DNA of 6,321 nucleotides from Desulfobacterales bacterium (GCA_029939875.1 JAOZSC010000131.1:1-6321), one strand, 5' to 3'. Shown: positions 1-5,699, counted from the first letter of the stretch. A program made the numbers and translations. Notes: generated by a model from the letters alone, not told the origin.

Positions 1-39
1 ACACAGGATCTGAAGTCCTCCGGCTTTCCCGGAGGGTAA
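1..39 (+). CDS. Possible 3' end of an upstream gene (unidentified)
   Basis: Two frames are open from the window edge. Frame 1 reads TQDLKSSGFPGG and stops at TAA 37-39. Frame 3 runs on to TGA 69-71. Either could be the tail of the preceding gene, which in a TRAP operon would often be the solute-binding subunit DctP. The visible residues are too few to assign a family. Both stops lie inside or at the border of the inverted-repeat element at 37-162, so the present ending may not be the ancestral one. Twelve codons could also be open by chance. Confidence 0.22.
   Translation, partial: TQDLKSSGFPGG
17..35 (+). other. GC-rich hairpin at the end of the upstream gene
   Basis: Perfect 7-bp inverted repeat CCTCCGG / CCGGAGG (17-23 and 29-35) around the 5-nt loop CTTTC. 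No T-run follows, so it is not a canonical intrinsic terminator. It lies within what may be the last codons of an upstream gene and ends one base before the TIR element begins. It could be an RNA-stabilising stem or chance. Confidence 0.35.
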
Positions 40-162
40 ACAACATGGCAAAAAAAGACCCCATTCTTTGAATTCACCAAATGGGATATCCTCAAAATGG
101 TGCGCTCATTGTGATATCGGAAATAATACCAGACCATTAGATATTGTTTGCCATGTTGTTTA
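37..162. mobile_element. MITE-like element with perfect 16-bp terminal inverted repeats
   Basis: The left end TAAACAACATGGCAAA (37-52) is the exact reverse complement of the right end TTTGCCATGTTGTTTA (147-162). The outermost bases are TA on both sides, as expected if TA is the duplicated target of an IS630/Tc1-mariner-type insertion. The 94-bp interior has no convincing coding sequence; it contains two GATATC sites (85-90 and 113-118) and short internal stems such as CCCATT/AATGGG (60-65 and 80-85). No transposase is present, so the element would be non-autonomous. Alternatives are a long-range RNA stem controlling dctQM or a remnant of a larger insertion sequence. The repeat itself is certain; the mobile-element reading is inference. 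Confidence 0.5.
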
Positions 163-190
163 TGCAACGTTGAGGTTTAAGGAGCTTGCG

Positions 191-679
191 ATGGAGGTTC
201 TGGAGAAAATCAGCCGGATTTTAAGCAGGGCCTTCATGGGGCTTGCCGGGGTGTTTCTGGTGGCCATGATTTTGATAACCTGCGCAAATATATTTTCGCG
301 TCTTGTCTGGGTACCCATCAAGGGAACCTTTGAGCTCATGGGATTTTTCGGGGCGGTGACCACTGCATTTGCCCTTGGCTATACCCAGTTGGACAAAGCT
401 CACATTTCGGTGGATATCCTCGTCAATCGATTCCCGCCCAAAATACGGATGGCCCTAAACGGGATCAATTCATTTATCTGCATGATATTTTTCTCTCTCG
501 CCGGATACCAGATTACCCGCTGGGCGACGACAATCCGGGAGACCGGTGAAGTTACTGAAACTTTGAGGGTCATTTATTATCCGTTCACCTATGCGGTGGC
601 CCTGGGCTGTTTTCTCCTCGCCCTGGTGTTGCTGGTGCAATTTTTGAAATTGTTTTTTAGCGCTCCCGGAGATCGTTAA
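191..679 (+). CDS. dctQ: TRAP transporter small permease subunit (DctQ family)
   Basis: 162-residue membrane protein of the size usual for DctQ, the four-helix subunit that pairs with DctM in the cytoplasmic membrane of tripartite ATP-independent periplasmic transporters. Hydrophobic segments lie at about 15-38, 46-64, 90-108 and 130-155. Family features visible are KGTFELMG (44-51), the loop KAHISVDILV (69-78), which matches the conserved 'H-I-x-V-D' signature, and GEVTETLRV (119-127) before the last helix. I place the start at ATG 191 because AAGGAG (179-184) sits six bases upstream. The frame is open farther upstream to a TTG at 68, but that extension is not membrane-like, has no ribosome site and runs through the inverted-repeat element. 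The stop TAA abuts the dctM start, so the two are translationally coupled. The substrate cannot be read from this subunit. Confidence 0.93.
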   Translation: MEVLEKISRILSRAFMGLAGVFLVAMILITCANIFSRLVWVPIKGTFELMGFFGAVTTAFALGYTQLDKAHISVDILVNRFPPKIRMALNGINSFICMIFFSLAGYQITRWATTIRETGEVTETLRVIYYPFTYAVALGCFLLALVLLVQFLKLFFSAPGDR

Positions 680-1984
680 TTGGAACTGGCAATTGTTGGA
701 CTCATAGGCATCGCCGTACTTCTTTTTGTCATGTTTTTTTTGGGCATGCCCGTGAGTTTTGCCATGGCAGTAGTGGGTTTTTTCGGATTCGCCCACGTGG
801 TTTCCTTCCATGCCGCTTTGAACATGGTTTCAGCGGACCTGTGGGTGACCTTTTCAAAATATGGTCTGACCGTCATACCACTGTTTATTTTCATGGGCTA
901 TCTTGCTTTTAACGCCGGGATTGCCGAACGGTTGTATGACGCCGCAGATCACTGGGTCGGACATTGGCGGGGCGGCCTGGCAATTGCCACCATTGCAGCC
1001 GATGAGCTGTTTGCCGCTATCTGCGGTTCCAACACGGCCACGGCGGCGACCATGGGAGCGGTGGCCCTGCCGCAGATGGAAAAATACAATTATGACACCC
1101 GGCTGAGCACCGGTACGGTGGTGACGGGGGGGACCCTGGGCACCGTGATGCCGCCCAGCGTGGTTCTGATCATCATTGGCCTGCAGACGGAGCAGTCCAT
1201 TGTCAAACTTTTTCTGGCCGGTATTATACCCGCCGTTGTTTTAGGGCTTTTGTTTGTGGTGACCATTTTATTACTCTGCCGGCTTTATCCGGAGTTTGGC
1301 CCGGCCGGCCCGCGGACCAGTTTTAGAGAAAAAATGAAATCGCTGCGCGGGGTAATCGAAGCCCTTGCGATTTTCATCCTTGTGATCGGCGGTCTGTACG
1401 TGGGGTTGTTTACACCAACCGAAGCCGGGGCGGTGGGAGTGTTTTTCACCCTTCTCGTGACGATAAGCATCGGCAGAATGTCATGGAGGGGCTTGCTTGA
1501 TTCCATTCACGCAACGCTGAAGATTTCATCCATGGTATTGATGCTGGTCGCCGGTGCGATTATTTTTGGACGTTTTCTGGCCATTACGCGGCTGCCATTC
1601 ATGGTGGCGGATTTTGCCGCGGGCCTGCCGGTGTCACGATATGTTATTTTAGGTCTGGTATTGGTCATTTATCTGGTGGGCGGCTGTTTTATGGATTCAC
1701 TGGGTTTTCTGGTGCTCACCATTCCCATCTTTTCCCCCCTGGGGGTGGCACTGGGATTCGATCCCATCTGGTATTCTATCCTGCTGACCATGGTAACCAC
1801 CATGGGGGCCATCACGCCGCCGGTGGGCGTGAATATATACGTGGTCAAGGCATTGGCCCCGGATGTCGCACTGGGGACAATATTTAAAAGCGTCTCGTTT
1901 TTCCTGCTGGCCTGCATTGTCAGTATGATCATACTCATCCTGTTTCCCCAGCTCGTTTTGTTTTTACCCAACGCAATGCACTGA
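680..1984 (+). CDS. dctM: TRAP transporter large permease subunit (DctM family)
   Basis: 434 residues, the normal DctM length, hydrophobic throughout with about 12 membrane segments. This subunit forms the sodium-coupled transport channel of a TRAP system. Diagnostic stretches include GSNTATAATMG (116-126), GGTLGTVMPPS (150-160), the 'TEQSIVKLFLAGIIPA' region (170-185), PTEAGAVG (246-253) and, in the second half of the internal repeat, GAITPPVGVNIYV (376-388). The start is TTG 680, immediately after the dctQ stop, with GGAG (668-671) eight bases upstream; the resulting N-terminus MELAIVGLIGIAVLL fits the family. The stop TGA (1982-1984) lies inside the convergent mocA gene, giving a 21-bp tail-to-tail overlap with no room for a separate terminator. 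The periplasmic binding protein DctP is not in the window. Candidate substrates (dicarboxylates, aromatic or heterocyclic acids) cannot be distinguished from sequence alone. Confidence 0.95.
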   Translation: MELAIVGLIGIAVLLFVMFFLGMPVSFAMAVVGFFGFAHVVSFHAALNMVSADLWVTFSKYGLTVIPLFIFMGYLAFNAGIAERLYDAADHWVGHWRGGLAIATIAADELFAAICGSNTATAATMGAVALPQMEKYNYDTRLSTGTVVTGGTLGTVMPPSVVLIIIGLQTEQSIVKLFLAGIIPAVVLGLLFVVTILLLCRLYPEFGPAGPRTSFREKMKSLRGVIEALAIFILVIGGLYVGLFTPTEAGAVGVFFTLLVTISIGRMSWRGLLDSIHATLKISSMVLMLVAGAIIFGRFLAITRLPFMVADFAAGLPVSRYVILGLVLVIYLVGGCFMDSLGFLVLTIPIFSPLGVALGFDPIWYSILLTMVTTMGAITPPVGVNIYVVKALAPDVALGTIFKSVSFFLLACIVSMIILILFPQLVLFLPNAMH

Positions 1985-2596
1985 CGCTACTGTTTTCTGA
2001 AATTTTTCAAAGTCTTTTTCGCAATCAATATCAACAAAATCCGATGGATCCTGCATCTCAACGGTCAGCACCCGTCCGGGATTGGCCTGGATAATTATTC
2101 TTCCTCCCACGTCTCCTTCAATGGCCAGCAGCTGGTCATACATCGCACGGTTGAAAATGGCCGGACTGCGCTTTTGGCCATTGCACACCGGCACGCAGAT
2201 GTCTTGGCCGCAATGGTGGAAGCGTTCCAGCAGGTGATTGATGGTGGCGGGTTTGAGCAGGGGCTGGTCGGCGAGCAGGAACATGACTGCCGGGCAGTGC
2301 TGTTCAAGGGCCCGCAGTCCGGCCTTCAAAGAGGTGCTTTGCCCTTCCCGGTAGCGGTGGTTGATGACAACCTGAAGGCGTGGATGTGCCAGGTACGCTT
2401 CCAGGGCTATTTGAATTTTATGATGTTCATGTCCCAGGACCAGTACCAGGGGGTCCAGCTGTGAGGCCAGGGCTGTTTCCAGCACGTAGGCCAGAAGGTA
2501 CTTGCCGTTAAGTTCCAGCAGTTGCTTGGTGCGGCCGAACCTGACCGAACTGCCGGCTGCCAGAATGATGCCGGCTGTGGAATTTATCGTCGGCAT
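1964..2596 (-). CDS. mocA: Molybdenum cofactor cytidylyltransferase-like protein (MocA/YgfJ family)
   Basis: 210-residue nucleotidyltransferase of the MobA-like NTP transferase superfamily, Rossmann-like and cytoplasmic. The N-terminus carries the nucleotide-binding signature LAAGSSVRFGRTKQLL (12-27). EGQSTSLKAGL (84-94), the metal-binding LADQPLL (108-114), NGQKRSPAIF (139-148, at the place of the family's G-x-R-G-x-P), GDVGGR (161-166) and DIDCEKDFE (189-197) follow in the usual order. The DQP motif and KQLL favour MocA over MobA (which has a G-G-x-D-K-G motif). The expected reaction is CTP plus molybdopterin cofactor to the cytosine dinucleotide form used by xanthine-dehydrogenase-family enzymes. 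ATG 2596 is chosen because it leaves six residues before the conserved AGI; no strong ribosome site is visible there. A TTG at 2647 would add 17 residues but also lacks one. The neighbours yqeB and yqeC support the selenium-dependent hydroxylase branch of the family. The 3' end overlaps dctM by 21 bp. Confidence 0.9.
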   Translation of the reverse strand: MPTINSTAGIILAAGSSVRFGRTKQLLELNGKYLLAYVLETALASQLDPLVLVLGHEHHKIQIALEAYLAHPRLQVVINHRYREGQSTSLKAGLRALEQHCPAVMFLLADQPLLKPATINHLLERFHHCGQDICVPVCNGQKRSPAIFNRAMYDQLLAIEGDVGGRIIIQANPGRVLTVEMQDPSDFVDIDCEKDFEKFQKTVASVHCVG

Positions 2597-2665
2597 TTGT
2601 CGGTAACTCTGTATGACAATAAGGTTAAATCCATCACGCTGATGCAACGCAGTGCCAGCACTGAA

Positions 2666-2717
2666 TAGCTATTGCCCATCCACGAATAGTGGATGGCTAT
2701 GAAATTGCCAATAGCTA
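2666..2717. repeat. 52-bp interrupted dyad between the DsrE-like gene and mocA
   Basis: The inner stem CCATCCAC / GTGGATGG (2676-2683 and 2689-2696) is a perfect 8-bp inverted repeat with a 5-nt loop. The outer stem TAGCTATTG / CAATAGCTA (2666-2674 and 2709-2717) is a perfect 9-bp inverted repeat. One unpaired base lies on one side and a 12-nt bulge on the other. The outer arm includes the TAG stop codon of the DsrE-like gene. On the minus strand the structure falls in the 118-nt gap before mocA, so it may end or attenuate the upstream message or protect its 3' end. No clear T-run follows, so a canonical Rho-independent terminator is not supported. Confidence 0.6.
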
Positions 2718-3047
2718 GAACACCAGAGGGACATAGCCTTCTTCAATGTAGGCGGAAATCAGCGAACCCACATAATCCACGGTCATCCCCATGGATTCCA
2801 GTTGGGCACTGATGCCGTCGCGGTCGGAAAGAAACTTGCAGGCCACTGGCGTTTCATAATTCAGCAGCCCCGAGACAGCTTCAGCAACCTGGGCATCCTG
2901 GGTGAGCAGATTTTCAAAGGGGCCGAAAAATATGACCTTTAATTCTTCCACCCATTTGTGTTTTTGGGCGTTGACCGCATACATCAGGCCGGTCAGGGCC
3001 TTGTCTTTTTCGGCCGTTGAAATAATAACCAATACCTTGGATGCCAT
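2715..3047 (-). CDS. DsrE-like small sulfur-relay-type protein
   Basis: 110-residue soluble protein. The opening strand KVLVIISTAEKDKALTGLMY (4-23), the second strand ELKVIFFGPFENLL (35-48), a helix (about 51-62), then a strand ending in cysteine VACKF (68-72), DRDGISAQLESMG (75-87) and VDYVG (90-94) follow the fold order of the DsrE/DsrF/TusD superfamily. In sulfurtransferase members a cysteine in this area carries a persulfide; Cys70 is the only cysteine here and is the candidate. The start ATG 3047 is supported by GGGAGG (3053-3058) five bases upstream. It lies upstream of mocA on the same strand and divergent from the transglutaminase/yqeB/yqeC set. Delivery of sulfur or selenium to a molybdenum enzyme is an attractive inference from context only; many DsrE-like proteins have no known role. 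Confidence 0.72.
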   Translation of the reverse strand: MASKVLVIISTAEKDKALTGLMYAVNAQKHKWVEELKVIFFGPFENLLTQDAQVAEAVSGLLNYETPVACKFLSDRDGISAQLESMGMTVDYVGSLISAYIEEGYVPLVF

Positions 3048-3181
3048 TGAAACCTCCCTTGCTATAGAATAATTATTAACCCACTGCCTGATAAACTAAA
3101 CTAATGTCTTCGACCGGCGAGCGCAACCTTTTATTTAAGAGATTAACTCCGCTTGTGGCGCTCAAAGCTTTTACGAATGGG

Positions 3182-3187
3182 TATAAT
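3182..3187 (+). promoter_or_regulatory. Sigma70-type -10 box of the transglutaminase/yqeB/yqeC set
   Basis: A perfect TATAAT stands 40 bases before the start codon of the transglutaminase-like gene, in the divergent intergenic region. No good -35 hexamer lies 16-18 bases upstream (CGCTCA at the 17-base position; TTGTGG at 3153-3158 is 23 bases away). The promoter is therefore either weak without an activator or uses features I cannot identify. The predicted transcription start falls near 3194, within the palindrome at 3191-3207. Confidence 0.5.
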
Positions 3188-3190
3188 GGC

Positions 3191-3207
3191 TTGTATACAG
3201 TGTACAA
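3191..3207. promoter_or_regulatory. 17-bp operator-like palindrome over the predicted transcription start
   Basis: TTGTATACAGTGTACAA is an odd-length palindrome. The outer five bases on each side (TTGTA/TACAA) pair perfectly, and AC/GT pair again near the centre, so seven of eight positions are symmetric. It begins three bases after the TATAAT box and ends eight bases before the AAGGAG ribosome site. A bound protein here would block initiation. The TTGTA...TACAA form resembles sites of GntR-family (FCD-type) repressors, but the regulator is not in the window and this assignment is inference. Confidence 0.5.
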
Positions 3208-3227
3208 AAGGTGATAAGGAGTGCAGT

Positions 3228-3923
3228 ATGGATGCAGAATTTAACGATTACCTCAAGCCTACGGCCATCATTGACAGCGACCATCAGGCTGTTATCGATT
3301 ATGCCCTGGCGGCTGTAAAAGAGATCCACACAGATCCCGTTGCAAAGGCTGTAGCACTTTATTACGCCGTACGAGACGATATCCGGTATGATCCGTATCT
3401 GCCGTTTTACCGCCCGGAACATTACCGCGCCAGCAATGTTTTGAAAAAGGGGCGCGCCTTTTGTGTGGGCAAAGCAACCCTGCTGTGTGCCGCAGGAAGG
3501 GTTTGCGGCATCCCCTCGCGGGTTGGCTTTGCCGATGTTCGCAATCACCTGGCCACCCGGCAACTGATCGAATTTTTAGGCTCTGACATTTTTGTCTACC
3601 ACGGGTTTACCGAGTTTTATCTCAACGGTCGCTGGGTCAAGGCAACCCCCGCTTTCAATGTCGGGCTGTGCAAAAGGCACCGGGTGGCCCCCCTGGAATT
3701 CAACGGTTACGAAGATTCCGTTTTTCAGCCCTACAACATTGAAAAGAAGCAGTTCATGGAATATGTAAACGACCACGGGAGCTTCGCCGATGTTCCTGTA
3801 AAAAAAATTCTGGCCGGCTGGGAGAAGGTATACGGCTCGCAGCGCGTTCAGCTTTGGATCCAGGAATATGAGCAGGCCCGGGAAAACTCCGATCGTGATT
3901 TCGGCAGGGAAGAAATCCTTTGA
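3228..3923 (+). CDS. Transglutaminase-like (papain-fold) protein
   Basis: 231-residue cytoplasmic protein with no signal peptide or membrane segment. The core matches the transglutaminase-like superfamily. DIRYDPYLPF (51-60) precedes the nucleophile region GRAFCVGKATLLCAAGRVCG (75-94), with Cys79 as candidate catalytic cysteine, then GIPSRVGFADV (94-104). The histidine region is VYHGFTEFYLNGRWVKATPA (123-142), with His125. The position normally filled by the third catalytic Asp ('W-x-x-x-D-P') reads KATPAF, so Thr140 replaces Asp. A family-specific tail follows (PLEFNGYEDSVF, 155-166; NDHGSFADVP, 181-190). Start ATG 3228 is chosen over upstream candidates because AAGGAG (3216-3221) lies six bases before it; this also leaves the TATAAT box and palindrome outside the coding region. 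It is the first gene of the rightward set ahead of yqeB. Its substrate is unknown; peptidase, amidase or cofactor-chaperone roles are all possible. Confidence 0.82.
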   Translation: MDAEFNDYLKPTAIIDSDHQAVIDYALAAVKEIHTDPVAKAVALYYAVRDDIRYDPYLPFYRPEHYRASNVLKKGRAFCVGKATLLCAAGRVCGIPSRVGFADVRNHLATRQLIEFLGSDIFVYHGFTEFYLNGRWVKATPAFNVGLCKRHRVAPLEFNGYEDSVFQPYNIEKKQFMEYVNDHGSFADVPVKKILAGWEKVYGSQRVQLWIQEYEQARENSDRDFGREEIL

Positions 3924-4036
3924 AGTAGGCGCTGGCGCCAGGATAAAGGTTAAAGGACCGGGAGAAAGGCATAAGCGGCTGGAAAGCTGGGGGGCTGAAA
4001 GAATTCGGAAAGTAAAAATAAGAAAGGGAAAGCCAA

Positions 4037-4840
4037 ATGTCAGAACTCAATGAAATCATCATCGCGGTCAAGGGGGCCGGGGAGATGGCCAGTGCTGTGG
4101 CCTGGCGGCTTTACATGGCCAATTTCAAAAAAATCGTCATGCTGGAAGCCGACCATCCGCTGGCCGTGCGGCGGGAGGTCTCTTTTTGCGAAGCGGTTCA
4201 TGAGGGCCAAAAAGAGGTCGAAAACGTCACGAGCGTACTGGCTAAAACCGCCGGTGATGTTCCGGGCTGCTGGCAGAATCATCACATTGCGGTAGTGGTG
4301 GATCCCGACTGGAAGGCCCTTGATGCGATACGGCCCGATGTGGTGGTGGATGCCATTCTGGCGAAAAAAAATCTCGGCACCCATACCGACGAGGCTTCTC
4401 TGGTCATCGGTTTGGGGCCCGGTTTCAGCGCCGGCGACGATGTACACCTCGTCGTGGAAACCAACCGGGGACATAACCTGGGCCGAATCATTACGGCCGG
4501 GCCTGCCGAGCCCAACACCGGCGTACCGGGGACCATCGCCGGTGTTACCGGGCAGCGGGTTTTACGGGCGCCGGCAGACGGCCAATTTCTCACCAAACGC
4601 TGTATCGGCGAGCAGGTAAAAGCCGGGGAGATGATCGGTTCCGTGGGGGGCGCGCCTGTACGAGCCCTGATAGGCGGGGTAATCCGCGGATTAATTCGGC
4701 CCGGCAACCGTGTGAGCCAGGGTTTGAAAATTGGAGATGTCGATCCCCGGGGGCAAAAACGCAATTGCTATACGATTTCGGATAAGGCCCGGGCCGTAGG
4801 GGGAGGTGTTCTGGAAGCCATCCTGAGGGTGTATAATTAG
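4037..4840 (+). CDS. yqeB: Selenium-dependent molybdenum hydroxylase system protein (YqeB / EF2563 family)
   Basis: 267 residues, cytoplasmic. The N-terminus VKGAGEMASAVAWRLY (11-26) is a Rossmann-type G-x-G-x-x-A nucleotide-binding turn followed by MLEADHPLAVRREVSFCEAV (35-54). Further hallmarks are VVVDAILAKKNLGT (102-115), IGLGPGFSAGDDVHLVVETN (124-143), GDVDPRG (233-239) and the glycine-rich end AVGGGVLEAIL (253-263). This series fits the EF2563/YqeB family, which comparative genomics ties to orphan selD and to molybdenum hydroxylases carrying a labile selenium ligand. The biochemical step is not established; it is thought to act in selenium insertion or maturation. The start ATG 4037 has a GGGA (4026-4029) weak ribosome site. 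The 113-bp spacer after the transglutaminase-like gene is strikingly purine-rich on the + strand and contains the small palindrome TGGCGCCA, but no gene or terminator. Expression is probably from the promoter before the transglutaminase-like gene. Confidence 0.93.
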   Translation: MSELNEIIIAVKGAGEMASAVAWRLYMANFKKIVMLEADHPLAVRREVSFCEAVHEGQKEVENVTSVLAKTAGDVPGCWQNHHIAVVVDPDWKALDAIRPDVVVDAILAKKNLGTHTDEASLVIGLGPGFSAGDDVHLVVETNRGHNLGRIITAGPAEPNTGVPGTIAGVTGQRVLRAPADGQFLTKRCIGEQVKAGEMIGSVGGAPVRALIGGVIRGLIRPGNRVSQGLKIGDVDPRGQKRNCYTISDKARAVGGGVLEAILRVYN

Positions 4841-4909
4841 TCAGAAGAAGTGAAACTGAGAATATTAAATATCGAAGGAATGTATGCTGTCTATCAAAGG
4901 ATATACTAA

Positions 4910-5686
4910 ATGACATCGTTGCGCCAGGCATTGCTGCTGGAAGATACCGGGGTGATCAGTCTGGTTGGCGGAGGCGGAAAGACCAGTTTAATGTTCCAAC
5001 TGGCCCATGAACTGTCAATGGCCGGCGAGTCGGTGTTGACCACCACCACCACCAAGATCTTTCAGCCTTCAAGGGATCAAACCCCGCGTGTCGTGCTGGC
5101 AGATTCCGCCGTCGAACTGCTGAATGCTGCAGAAAAGCTCCTGCCACAGCATCGGCATTTCACGGCTGCCGCCGGCAGACTGGCCTCGCTCGGCAAGCTT
5201 GCCGGTTTTCAACCGCAACTCATCGAAGAAATCTGGAATGCCGGCCTGTTCCGGTGGATAATCATCGAGGCTGACGGGGCCGCAGGTCGGCCGTTAAAAG
5301 CTCCCGCTGACCATGAGCCGGTAATTGCGGCCTGTACCCGGCAGCTGGTGGGGATTGTGGGATTAAATGTTGTCGGCAAACCCTTGCAGGACCGCTGGGT
5401 TTTCCGATCGGCGTTGTTTTCGTTAATCACCGGTCGGCAAAGCGGTTCGTCGATCACTCCGGACGCGGTCGCCGATGTCCTGGTCCATGAGAGGGGAATC
5501 TTCAAGGGTGGGACTGCCGGCATGACACATATCGCTTTTTTCAACCAGGCGGACCTGCCGCACAACCTGGAAGCTGGCCGGCAGATCATCCATCGACTGT
5601 CAAAAAGAAACTCCGGCGGACTGAAACGCGCTGTGATCGGGCAGGTTCGCTGCGAACCGCCGGTGCTGGAAGTTTATAATTTTTAA
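4910..5686 (+). CDS. yqeC: Putative selenium-dependent hydroxylase accessory protein (YqeC family P-loop NTPase)
   Basis: 258-residue cytoplasmic P-loop protein. Walker A is GGGGKTS (20-26), preceded by the strand VISLVG. TTTTTK (44-49) is the family's threonine run, EADGAAGRPLKAPADHEPVI (120-139) is its most distinctive block, and FNQAD (211-215) occupies the place of a guanine- or NKxD-like recognition loop. The length and motif order match the YqeC family, found with yqeB and mocA in genomes with selenium-dependent molybdenum hydroxylases. Nucleotide binding is clear from sequence; its role in selenium incorporation comes from co-occurrence, not demonstrated chemistry. ATG 4910 is supported by AAAGGA (4896-4901) eight bases upstream. 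It follows yqeB by 69 bp without a visible terminator, so the pair is likely co-transcribed. Confidence 0.93.
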   Translation: MTSLRQALLLEDTGVISLVGGGGKTSLMFQLAHELSMAGESVLTTTTTKIFQPSRDQTPRVVLADSAVELLNAAEKLLPQHRHFTAAAGRLASLGKLAGFQPQLIEEIWNAGLFRWIIIEADGAAGRPLKAPADHEPVIAACTRQLVGIVGLNVVGKPLQDRWVFRSALFSLITGRQSGSSITPDAVADVLVHERGIFKGGTAGMTHIAFFNQADLPHNLEAGRQIIHRLSKRNSGGLKRAVIGQVRCEPPVLEVYNF

Positions 5687-5699
5687 CTATAATGCTAAG

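Noticed and set aside
68..190. Upstream extension of dctQ to a TTG at 68 (41 more residues)
   Set aside because: The extension has no ribosome site, is cysteine-rich and not family-like, and runs through the inverted-repeat element. ATG 191 has AAGGAG six bases upstream and gives a normal DctQ.
101..190. Sigma70 promoter for dctQ inside the inverted-repeat element
   Set aside because: TTGTGA (109-114) and the AT-rich TAATAC or TTAGAT stretches are not at workable spacing, so no convincing promoter could be assigned.
2174..2464. 96-codon plus-strand frame inside mocA
   Set aside because: It is the antisense shadow of a gene with clear nucleotidyltransferase motifs and has no family resemblance of its own.
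2666..2717. Integron attC site
   Set aside because: The dyad lacks the conserved core-site sequences (RYYYAAC and GTTRRRY) at its ends, and no integron context exists.
3156..3170. Sigma54-type promoter (TGGC...GC) before the transglutaminase-like gene
   Set aside because: The GG at 3157-3158 and GC at 3167-3168 are separated by 8 bases instead of the required 10, and no other match is present.
3868..4053. 61-codon frame spanning the end of the transglutaminase-like gene and the start of yqeB
   Set aside because: It overlaps two supported genes, is Lys/Arg/Gly-rich because of the purine-rich spacer, and shows no recognisable motif.
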